From NCBI RefSeq assembly GCF_000146345.1, contig NZ_GL397071.1, positions 841,538 to 885,417 of the forward strand: DNA of 43,880 nucleotides, read 5' to 3'. Positions within the stretch are counted from its first letter, which is position 1, and the number at the start of each line of letters is the position of its first letter. Shown piece by piece: positions 25,201 to 35,100 of this stretch. The position numbers and the translations under genes are program-made. Source of the DNA: Peptoniphilus duerdenii ATCC BAA-1640. Its GTDB lineage: Bacteria > Bacillota > Clostridia > Tissierellales > Peptoniphilaceae. The notes under the pieces are model-generated. The model made no database searches and was not told the DNA's origin. It worked only from the letters and a program-made list of their open reading frames with translations.

Positions 25201-28200
25201 TTGTAAATAATTCTAGTGTAAAAGTCGAACCTGTAAGTACTCTTACATTTACTCAAGGGAATGCACCTATTAACGGAATGACATTTAAAATAACAAGCAT
25301 AAGAAATTCAAAAGGTCTAGAATTAGAGAAAAATGATGTCGATTTGGAAAATTGCCTAGATATTGAACCATTCCCAACAAACTGGGGCGATGATAGTATA
25401 GAAAATCTTGGTAATGGTAACTTCCGTTTTAATAGAAAATATTTAGATATCGATTCAGATAAAAAAACAGTAACAATTAAAAAAGAATACCTAGATAAAT
25501 TGCAAATAAATGATAAGGACACTGAGTTTGGTACAAAACAAATAATTGTTAAATATAGAGATCCTAGAGTTGGAATAAACTTTAGGAGTGAAAAGTTTAT
25601 TATTCATATTAAAAAGGCTTTAAAACCACTAAGCGAAGACACTACTATAACTTCAACAAAATATGAAATAAAAGAGAATACTATAAAGCCTATTAACAAT
25701 TCAATTAACAATAAGACAAGTGTATCTGAATTTATTAAAAACATTGTAAAGGGAAATGAAAGACAAGTTCTTAGAGTCTATTCAAAAGAATATATAAACA
25801 ATAATAGTTTATCTTATGAAAATATATATAAATATAAGAAAAGCTATGAAAACATCCAAAACAATGATTATTTGGTAGTAACAGCTGAAAATGGAAAGAA
25901 TACAAAAATTTATCAAATTATATTTGAAGAACACCAAGATAATTCTTTAGTTATTTCTATTAAAGATAAAAGTATAGTTTCTAATTTTGGTACAACATTT
26001 ATTGAAGTTTCAGAAAATGCTACATTGGATCAGATAAAAAATGCACTAGAAGTTCAAGAGAATGCAAGTATTAAGATTGAAAACAATAATGGCGAAGATA
26101 CTACAGATGTTAGGGATGGATATATCTTAATTGTTCAAAAATATGAACAAAAGGAAGAAAGAACCATTAAATTAAAATATGCTAAAAAGACATATAGGGC
26201 ATTAATTGTCGCAAATAGTGATTATGGTAATGACAAGCTTAATTTAGTAGGACCAAAAACAGACAAGGTGCTAATGAAAAAAGTGTTTGAAAACCAAGAA
26301 ATAGATTCAAATAAATTCGAGAATATCACTGTTGTTGAAAATACTAAGAAACAAGAATTTTTGAATAAGATTAGCGAGGCTTTCAAGGGAGCTAAGTCCA
26401 ATGATGTAAGTTATTTATATTATTCTGGACATGGAAATAATGTAGATGGCATAAGTTATATTTGTACTACAGATTATGCAGAAAACAAAGAAAAGCAAAT
26501 AAAACTATGGATTAGTGTAAATGAATTAAGAGAAGCTTTAGATAAGATACCAGGAACAAAAGTGTTAATACTTGATTCTTGTAATTCTGGCGGTTTTATT
26601 GGCAAGAAAGTAGATGCTGTAACAACTTCTACTTCAAAGACAAGCTTAGCTATAAATTCAAAAGAATTTAATGAAAATATACAAAGGGCTTTTGATACTT
26701 CATTATTAAGAGAGCGTTCAGTTGGATATCTTACAACTAATGAATATAAAGTGTTAACAGCTAGTTCAGAAGATGAATACTCTTTTGAAGATAAAAAAGA
26801 AAAAGTAGGTAAATTCACTAAAGTTTTATCTCGTGTTGCTGGAATAAATGGCGATGTTGTTGGAGATGTTGACAATAACGGAAAAATCTCTCTCGAAGAA
26901 GCCTATAAGTATTTAGAAGATAATGTTGTGTATACATCTCACATTCAAGCATTCCCAAGAAATGACTCTTATACAATATTTGAAGTAGGTTCAAATGCAA
27001 AACCAATTAGTAATGATAAAAAAGTTACTTCTGTAAAAAATTCAGAAAACAAGGACAATTTAAATATTATTATAAATGGTGATAGAGGGTTAATAAAATC
27101 AGGAGAATTTAAAATAACCGATAAAGTTACAGTAGCAGAGTTTTTAAAGCAAATTCAAAAAGGGCATCCAAATCAAGAACTAAAAGTTGTAAGACTCATT
27201 CCTTCAAGGGTAGAAAAGAAAGATACAGAATTGCTTGAAAAACTAGACTATCTAGAAGTTACAGCAGAAGATGGAACAAAGGCTAATTATGTTATAACTG
27301 TAGAAAAATCTAAGGAAGCTTCTGATTTAAGTATAACTTCAAAGAAAGATGATAAAGAAATTGGTTTTTATACTATAATACCAAGCAAAAAAACAATAAG
27401 TAGTAGTCTTAAAAAGATAACAGAAAATACTACAGTAGAAGAATTCTTATCAAACATTGAAAAGGGACATGCTAAGCAAAGCCTTAGTGTAGCTGATAAA
27501 ATAGGCAATACAAAAAGTACTAGTGACAAATTAGCTACTGGAGATAAGCTTATTGTAAGAGTTGAAACTGGAGAAAAAGATGAATATACTATTATTCTTG
27601 AAGAAAAAAAGACAGGATTAGTATTTAGAAATAGTGCATTTACAGTTGAAACTGGTGCAGGTCCATTTGGTAATAAAATCAAGTCAGGAAATAAGGCATT
27701 AGATACCAACGTAACAGTAGAAGAGTTCTTAAACCTTATTGAGAATAAAAATGAATTCCTATCAATTAAGGTTAATAGCGGTGTAACCTATGAACCAAAG
27801 ATGGGCAAAGAAAAGTTAGAACAAGGGGACTTTGTATTGCTATCTCCGAATTCTGGGGGATATCCTCAAAGATATATTTTAATTGTAAAACCTGCGATTA
27901 TGCCTAATCCAAGTATAGAGATATCAAAAGTAGATTTTGGAGATAATTTCACTGTAGACCACGACAAAAAGACTATTTCTTCAGGTAGAGTAAAACTTAC
28001 TACAGAATTAACTGTAGGAGAGTTTTTGGGCTATGTTGTAAATTCTAATGATTTTAGCAAATTAGAAGTAAGAAAGGCTAAGAGTTCAGATAAATTAAAA
28101 GAGGGAAATACTCTTCGTATTACTGCTAAAAATGATCCTAAGAAAATAACAAAAGTTTATAACTTAATTTTTGAAGAAAGTGAAGTAAAAGAAATTCATC

Positions 28201-28814
28201 CAGATTTTGGGGAAGATTTTATCGTAGACTCAAGCAATAAATTTTCTCTGAAAATTAAATCTCAAAATACGAATATAACTGAAGCTATGACTGTTAAAGA
28301 ATTCCTATCTAAGTTAAGAAATAGGGATAAGTTCAGTGGTATTAAGTTTAAAAGAGGTTGGGATGAATTAACTGATGAAAGTACGCTTAAAGACGGAGAC
28401 AAAATGCAAGTCACAATAAAGAAGCCATCTTCAAGTCTAGCTCCAGTTAATGAAACAAAAATCTATATAATAGAAACTTATAAAGATTTAGAGTTAGAAG
28501 TTCCAGATTTTGGAGGAGCATATAAGTTTGGGACAATTAAGAAAAATGAAATATCAGGAGATAGAGAAGAACTTACAAGTGATATAACTGTAAAAGAATT
28601 TATTGGTAAAATTAAAAATGCTGATAAATACGATAGTATAAAGATACAAAAAGCATATGAAGAAACAATAAAAAATGACACCGATAAAATAGAAAGTGAT
28701 GATAAGTTAATTTTAAAAAAGGGAAATAAAGAAGCAGTTTATAAATTAATTAATGTAACTGATAATAATGGCGGAATATCCATACCATCTTTTCATTTGA
28801 TTAATCTTTTGTAA
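22227..28814 (+). CDS. Giant SLH-anchored surface protein with beta-helix and caspase-like peptidase
   Basis: A 2195-residue exported protein. Order: signal peptide 1-30; three SLH repeats at about 39-86, 98-145 and 159-207 (each ends 'GxxDGTFxP..xITRAE' like) for cell-wall anchoring; Ser/Asn linker and 'PDKPNVPDKP' proline repeats 225-290; right-handed beta-helix about 430-600 (N-rich 'INNNTFKG', 'VEGNILEDI'); three CBM_X2-like beta modules about 785-1130; a caspase/metacaspase-type domain about 1320-1550 with His1402 in 'YYSGHGN' and Cys1452 in 'LILDSCNSGG'; an EF-hand-like loop at 1547-1558; then at least six 95-residue repeats of the 'TVxEFL' type (a seventh lies before the caspase domain). 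Start ATG follows AAGGAGG. The peptidase role is inferred from fold motifs; substrate unknown. AT-rich codon use differs from flanking genes. Confidence 0.85.
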   Translation: MKKNNIYCKTMTFLLAFIMLVSVLQVSIFANVPSELNQFNDIPENHWAKTSIIKLAEKRIVNGYEDKTFKPDKKITRGEFISIINKSFDFSKKADVKFSDVSSELWCYEGISIAVGESYTSGYPDGTFRPNSEVTRAEAAAFLTRIFSKEKNIEKEQKLDFKDEIPSWARNSINLMIEKGYMKGYPDGTFKADKSITRAEICVLIDSAEEGIKEYKRLVGKKKDQNIKTNEVKERKSSSTNSNSYNNSYSGNSSYGPSTPDKPNVPDKPNVPNKPELPDKPSLPDNKSNPLKMTSVGNNLYLFEVDKEANKEEIKNILGEQYLSSKNYCIGKVFKDTTKVLLYAEDLKIKCEKFNGKLPEVTSGIYMDKDGELVAYDDKDASENITLFVGEVKLDKPFKTSKTVLGLKGNQINGGLDLQSSTKRIEGLNFFLEETPKESMILDSAISQSGSTKMPISDLEIINNTFNFGNNVGSAKNGIKILSSLDSGYLKINNNTFKGLGADIEGKNYNNSAIGINTRTKNGTLTEIKENKILGYGYHGIGVTVSENASLSVEGNILEDIGQNGIDINLFGRGKDINVKNNIISKYGSKEIKTTSFTDPAGKVGNRFEVGLGIAYVDKSVYGVKINEKYYDDKDKFLKDLFEINTIASKEQNDKNEGVLNCTPIYMGHQTRFKKPVDEINKEYSRLQNEELIIVKDDDKDLIIPNEKIKSKQVKSIKIVGNGGGKVILNPSLTITDDLTIDLPNANLQNNANVEKEKVHILNIRDNDYSNFVIKPQFTNITLKNAEELPVEILEIKDKTGNVVTKEKSTLTNNIKVFVGDKETTEFRVNEENDKVILNKTLLNNLLKFSTIKIEYKDEANNVSKVQKSFDISVDNSSSMKAEFEGNKEATIYESFAPNEGLKIKINEIKDASGNNVEISKTKLVENLKVRISYSEAKKEDFEVNGDTITIKKTFLDMISTPVFGKSHDVVVSLTDLDNNILDAKTTLKLNIVNNSSVKVEPVSTLTFTQGNAPINGMTFKITSIRNSKGLELEKNDVDLENCLDIEPFPTNWGDDSIENLGNGNFRFNRKYLDIDSDKKTVTIKKEYLDKLQINDKDTEFGTKQIIVKYRDPRVGINFRSEKFIIHIKKALKPLSEDTTITSTKYEIKENTIKPINNSINNKTSVSEFIKNIVKGNERQVLRVYSKEYINNNSLSYENIYKYKKSYENIQNNDYLVVTAENGKNTKIYQIIFEEHQDNSLVISIKDKSIVSNFGTTFIEVSENATLDQIKNALEVQENASIKIENNNGEDTTDVRDGYILIVQKYEQKEERTIKLKYAKKTYRALIVANSDYGNDKLNLVGPKTDKVLMKKVFENQEIDSNKFENITVVENTKKQEFLNKISEAFKGAKSNDVSYLYYSGHGNNVDGISYICTTDYAENKEKQIKLWISVNELREALDKIPGTKVLILDSCNSGGFIGKKVDAVTTSTSKTSLAINSKEFNENIQRAFDTSLLRERSVGYLTTNEYKVLTASSEDEYSFEDKKEKVGKFTKVLSRVAGINGDVVGDVDNNGKISLEEAYKYLEDNVVYTSHIQAFPRNDSYTIFEVGSNAKPISNDKKVTSVKNSENKDNLNIIINGDRGLIKSGEFKITDKVTVAEFLKQIQKGHPNQELKVVRLIPSRVEKKDTELLEKLDYLEVTAEDGTKANYVITVEKSKEASDLSITSKKDDKEIGFYTIIPSKKTISSSLKKITENTTVEEFLSNIEKGHAKQSLSVADKIGNTKSTSDKLATGDKLIVRVETGEKDEYTIILEEKKTGLVFRNSAFTVETGAGPFGNKIKSGNKALDTNVTVEEFLNLIENKNEFLSIKVNSGVTYEPKMGKEKLEQGDFVLLSPNSGGYPQRYILIVKPAIMPNPSIEISKVDFGDNFTVDHDKKTISSGRVKLTTELTVGEFLGYVVNSNDFSKLEVRKAKSSDKLKEGNTLRITAKNDPKKITKVYNLIFEESEVKEIHPDFGEDFIVDSSNKFSLKIKSQNTNITEAMTVKEFLSKLRNRDKFSGIKFKRGWDELTDESTLKDGDKMQVTIKKPSSSLAPVNETKIYIIETYKDLELEVPDFGGAYKFGTIKKNEISGDREELTSDITVKEFIGKIKNADKYDSIKIQKAYEETIKNDTDKIESDDKLILKKGNKEAVYKLINVTDNNGGISIPSFHLINLL

Positions 28815-29112
28815 ATTCTTTATAAGTTGTTTATCAAATTAAATTTTACAATAAATAATTAATTAAGAATATGGCTTAAGAAATGAATCTGTATACTATA
28901 TATTTTTGAAAATCATATAGTGTACAGATTCAAGTTATAATCGAAATCAACTAAAGTAAGCTTGGAGTTTATGTATTATTTAGATACGGGATACCAATTT
29001 TCTAAATACGAGATGATTAAAAAATTATAAAAGAATTTAGTACATAATACTTTTATTGAAATACTATTTCAAGTTTATTTTATAAAAATATAAAAAAAGG
29101 AAGGTTTTAAAA
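28815..29112. other. Intergenic region between the two giant genes
   Basis: About 300 AT-rich bases without a gene. It holds a long near-perfect palindrome (28883-28931), a TATAAT at 28935-28940 just after it, and AAAGGAAGG before the next TTG start. No T-run follows the palindrome, so it is not a typical terminator. Confidence 0.65.
28883..28931. repeat. 49-base near-perfect palindrome upstream of the subtilase gene
   Basis: TGAATCTGTATACTATAT (28883-28900) pairs with ATATAGTGTACAGATTCA (28914-28931) with one G-T pair; the middle ATTTT/AAAAT continues the stem, leaving one unpaired C. The right arm covers the expected -35 area of a TATAAT at 28935-28940, so it may be an operator, or an RNA hairpin if read through. 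Confidence 0.75.
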
Positions 29113-32100
29113 TTGTTGAAAAGAATATTTGTTTTTTTTCTAGCTTTTACTATTTGTTTAACATCTTTAAGTCCTGTAATGGCATATAGTGAAAATGAAG
29201 GGAATATTGAAGCTGCTAGTATAGAAAAGACTAATAAAAAATTTGAAAAAATAAAAGAATCTTTAATTAGAAGAGGTGTTTTAGTAAATCAAAATGAAAG
29301 AATTCCAGTTCTATTGGTATTAAAAGATAAAGATGAATACAAAATTAAGGATTTTTCTTTTAGTTCAATAGATAAAATTTGCGATCAGATAAGTTTATCT
29401 AAAAGATATCATGAAAAATTTATAACAGATTTTGAAAAATTATTGGGACACAATGTATACTTTGAAGAAGTTAGTTATATTGTAAGTCAAAGCTTGAGTT
29501 TAAATTTAAGTTTGGATGAACTTAAAGTTTTGAGTGAAATAGACGATGTCGAAAGAATATCATTGAATTACCCAGACCTGAAACTTGCAAAAAGACCTCA
29601 AGAATACAAAATAAAACTTATGGAAAGAAGCTATAATCCAGAAACTACCTTTGGTAGGGGGGAATTAATTGCCATAATAGATTCTGGTTTTGATACAGAC
29701 CACAAAGATTTTATTATGGAAGATGTTACAGGTGCAAAATATGAAAGTGAATCGAAAATAAATGAAGTGCTAAGTAAATTAAGAACAGCTTCCCCAGAGA
29801 ATTATCAAGGTAAATGGATAAATAATAAATTTCCTTATGGATTTAACTATGCTAATAATACAGATAATGTTTCAGGTGGTAATCCTTCACATGGGACTCA
29901 TGTTGCTGCTATTGCAGCTGCTTCAAAAGGATTTAAAGGACAAGCACCTAATGCACAAATACTGGCAATGACAATATTTGCAGGAGAAAATAGTGGTACA
30001 GAGCCAAGCAAATATGTAAAGGCAATTGAAGATAGTATCGTTTTAGGGGCTAGCTCCATAAACATGAGTATAGGTGTACCAAATTCTACACTTAGAAATG
30101 TAGGAGAAGACGTATTAAAGGCTGTAGATGTAGCAAGAAAAGCTGGGGTTTTAGTTAGTGTATCTACAGGTAATTCAGCACATACAGACTCTGAAATACA
30201 AGCACCTAAAAAAGATCAGCCGAATTATGGGACTGTATCCGACCCAGCCATAATAAAAGATGTTATAGCCGTGGCATCGATGAATAATGACAGTGTGGTT
30301 CTTCCATATTTGGAAGTTAAGGGTGAAAAAATCCCTTATTATCCATGCCAAGAAGAGGCATTAATCGAAGCATATGACCAAGAACTTGAATTAGTTGATG
30401 TAGGGCATGCTACGAAAGAAGAAGTTAGTAAAATGTCAGGCGATTATTTAAAAGGGAAAGTTGCTTTAATAGAAAGAGGATTAAATCGTTTTGATGAAAA
30501 AGTTGCCTTGGTTGCATCAAAGGGAGCTAAAGCAGCTATAATTTATGACAATACTGATAGTGATGATTGGGTTAATATGGGAATTAAAGACCCTGCTATT
30601 ATGCCAATCTTTGTTTTAAGATCCGCAGGCTTAATATTAAAAGAAAAATCAAAGTCATCAGCTTTTGTGGTTATAAAGAAAGAAAAAAATAGTTTTAAAT
30701 TAAACAACGATGGAGAAATGTCATATTTTTCAAGTTGGGGACCAAGCCCAGAGTTCGATTTAAAACCTGAAATAACAGCGATAGGAGGACATGTTTGGGC
30801 GGCTCAACCTGGAAATACGCATGGAGATAAATCAGGGACATCAATGGCAGCTCCACAAGTAGCAGGAATAGCAGGGTTGTTACAAGAAAGGCTAAAAAAA
30901 GATAATGATCTTTTATTACCTAGCGATAATTCAGATAGTGATAAATCTAAAAATTATGATTTAATTAAAAACTTATTGATGTCAACTGCTCAGCCTAATA
31001 AATTAAAAAATGAAAACTATTATGTATCTCCTCGTAAACAAGGGGCAGGTTTAGTTAGCAAGGAAAATGTACTGAGAACATATGCGTATGTGAGTTCATT
31101 AACTCCTAACAAGGATAAAGAGGTTTCTAAAATAAACTTAGGAGCAGTAGATACGAGATTTAATTTAAATTTCACTGTTCATAATATAAGTAAGACTAAG
31201 AATCTTATATTTAATAAGATAGTTGTAACTTGCCAAACAGATAAATTAGATTCTTCAAAAAAAGGATTTATAATTCCTTTAGGAGTTGAAAAAATTACAA
31301 ATGATATTACAAGAGAAGAAGAAATTAATTTAAAACCAGGTGAAAGTAAAAATATAAATTTATCTCTTGATATTTCTGAAAAAGACAAAGATATATTGAA
31401 AGATTTCATAAATGGATATTTTGTTGAAGGATTTATAAAAATAGTTTCAAATACTCCAGAACAACCAGATATAGGACTACCTTATATAGGATTTAGAAAA
31501 ATTGATAAGGATGGAAATAAAGTAAATTTCTATGACACTCCTGTTTTAGAAAGACCTATATATGAATTCACTGATTTATCAGAAAGCTCTAATGATTACC
31601 CGAAATATTATAGACAAAAAAATTCTGAAAAAACAAATCCTTTTACAAGCTTAATAGGAAAGAATAAAGAAAAAGTTGTAGTTTTAGGAGAAACTACAAA
31701 AACAGGAGATTTTATAAGAAAATTTGAAAAAGAGAAAATAGCTTTTTCACCAAACAATGATGGGAATTTAGATTATGTAAGTTTAAGAGGGGTATTTATT
31801 TCTCAATATATACAAGATCATATAAAGGTTTATAATATCAAAGATGAATTAGTTTATGAAGGTAAGATAAATCATTCTGGAGAAACACTAATTGGAGATA
31901 ATGGGAAAAAAATAGACGGGATAATTGATGTTGGTAAAAAGAATGAAGCTTTATCTGAGTCAGGCGATGGACATATTTATTCTGAAAGTGACAAATATAA
32001 TTGGGATGGAAAAGATTCAGGTGGCAATTTGCTTACTGAAGGAAAATATAAATACGTGTTTTATGCAAGAGGTGTAGACGAGAAGGCTAAGGAACAAAAA

Positions 32101-35100
32101 TATGAATTCAATATCATTTTAGATAAGACTAAACCAGAGCTGATAAACATGGAATTAATGGATGGTTCTATAAATGCAGATATTGCGGAGAATGGAAGCG
32201 GAGTTTCTAAAGCTTTAATAGAAGTTTATGATAAGGATGGAAATCTAGAATCTAAAAAATATATGGATTATAGCGAAAAAATTTCAATTCCATATGATAA
32301 GGATAAAATTACTAGTACGTATTTAAGAATTGAAGATTTTGCGGGCAATGTGTTTTTTAAATCTATAAAATCAATTTTACAAAAAGAAGATTTGGGAAGT
32401 TTATCGGTAGACTTTAAGAAAAACACATGGGGAAATAACTATTTAGATGTGAGTTTAGACAAAAAAGATTATGAAATAAAAATTTATGATGAAAAAGATC
32501 AACTATATTTAGGAATGGAAGATTTGCCAGTAGGAAAATACAAGGCAAAACTTATATTAAAATCTATAGAATATTCTTGTGAAAAACCAGAAATAGACTT
32601 TGAAATAACAAAATCAAACATCAATCCTAGCATTACTTTTATTCTTAAAGGAACATTCCCTAGTAATATAAGTTTGCCAATAAAAGTTTATACAAAGAAG
32701 GGCGACTTTGAAAAGATAGGAAGACCTAAAATTAGGTTAACAAATAAAAGTGGTTATAGTATTGATGTTGAAGCTAAATCTGGTTTTGGCTCAAAGATAT
32801 CTAATGAATTTAAAACCAAAATATCCGAAGGAGAATGGACTGCAGAATGTATAAGTACTGCTAAGGATTGGAAATTAATCCCTGAAAAAATAACATTTAC
32901 AGTGGGGCAGTACGGAAAAATTAACGAAGATGTAGAATTTCTATATATTGGTCCTAAATTTAATCAAATCCTACCGCAATTTGATACCAGTCAAGCCCAA
33001 GGCATAAATGAAAATGATATTGGGTTAGAGCTTGAATATATCCTAAGTGGTGATGATTTTAAAGAATGGGACAGACATAAGTTTGCTGGAAAGAATTTGG
33101 AGTTACCACCAGCATGTTATAAGGCAAAAGTAAAATTACCAGAAGGTTACTTTTCTGATCCTGCACAAATCGAACTAGATCTAAGAGAAAAAAGTGCAGC
33201 ACCAAAATTTAAAATTTACAAGAATGATAATTCTAAAAAAGGGTGTTTTAGTATCAATACAAGGGTAGATGGAGTATTAAATAATAATTTTGAAGTAAAA
33301 TATAAAGTTACAAATGAAAAAGGAGAAGAAATAAAAGAGTTTGAAAATCTACCTTATGGAGTTTATAAAATTGAAGCTATTACCTCAGTAGTTGGTTACT
33401 TTGTAGATAAACCTATATTAGAATATAGTTTAGGACCAAGCACAAATAATAAAAATTTAGACTTTAACTGGAAAAGCTTTAAAAACTTAGATAAGAAAGG
33501 CGAATTAGCTATTTGGCCTGATTGGGGATTCTATGGACAAACTGATGCTGGAATATTTAATCAGCTTTTAAATGGAAAGCCTTATATTTACAAATTAAGA
33601 AGAATAGATAAAAAACAAAATGATTTAGAATTTAAAATGCCATATCCTGGTTATAACCAAAGAATTAATATTCAAGATATTCCTTACGGTGTATATTCAC
33701 TTAATGTAGACTTATCAGAAATAAACGGTTATTACGTCGACAAACCAACAAGTCAAATAGTAATTTCTAAAGACAGAAGCACACTTAATATAAAATACGG
33801 GAAAACGCCATATCCTATAAAAGATTATACTATAAGCCTAAATAATTCTGCGGGGATTAAAATAACAAGTAATAAAAGCACAAGTAAAGAAGGGGAATTT
33901 GTAGAATTAAATTATAGCGGCAACTTAAATGGAAAAGTTTTAAGTGGTTTTTATCTTGACTATGAGATTGAGTATCAGGTTCCAGATGGTTTTTATGGAA
34001 CAAAAACAGAAGTAAAAAAAGAAAGAGAGTTTTTATACCCTGATAGCAGTGGAAACTTCAAGTTTATAATGAGGAGCGGTAATCTCAAAGTTACTCCAAA
34101 GCTTGAAGATAAAAAAATTATTCATAATATAGAAATTTTGCCTTCGGAAAATGGAACTGTCCAAGTAAATAAAAATAAAGCTGTAGCTGGGGAAGGAATT
34201 TCTATATCGGCAATAGCAAATGATGGTTATGTTCTGGATAAGATATTATGTAACGATAAAGAACTAGAAAAGGCAGAGTTTATAATGCCTGATAAAGATG
34301 TGAAACTTAAAGTAATATTTAAAAAAGTGAGTTTAAATTTTGAAAAACTTATTGAAGCTATTAATATTGCAAAAGGAAAACTTGCTGAAAAAGAAATATT
34401 AATTAGTCAAGACGGTTCGGATATACCTTTAGGTAAAAAATGGGTTAAAAAAGATGATTATGAAAATCTTAACACAGTTCTTAAAGAAGCTGAAAGTATA
34501 ATAAACAAGGCAGATAGTCAAGAAGCAATCGAAAAAATAAACGATAAATTAAATGAAGCTATTAGTTCTTTGAAATTTAATGAAGGAAAATTAATAATAA
34601 AAAATGTTACTGTTATAAGTTTAGAATCTGATGGAAAATCTGAAACAGAAACTACAAAAACTATTACTTTAAAACTTTCCGAAGAAATTAATCTTAAAAT
34701 TGAAGATATAAATTTATTAGGAGCAAAGGTTGAAAAAATTGAGAAGACTGAAAATATTTATAAAATATTTATAAAAGATATCGGTGTAAAAAATGAAGAA
34801 AATTTAACTTTATCTTTAAAAAAATTAGGCTATAAATTTTCTAATGATAATATTCAAGTAAAAGTTTATGTAGAGAAAAAAAATGAATCAGATAAACCAG
34901 AAGAGGATAAGCCTAATTTAAAACCTAATGTTAAACCAAAAGAAGGGTCTAACGAAAATGCTCAAAGGGGCTTTGATAATTATACTGATAATAGAGGTTA
35001 TAATTCTGCTAAAGTATTTTCTATCCCAGTAATAGTGAAAAAAGAGGTGAACTCTTCTAAAGAAATTAATAAAATCGATTATGAAAAACATTGGGCTAAA

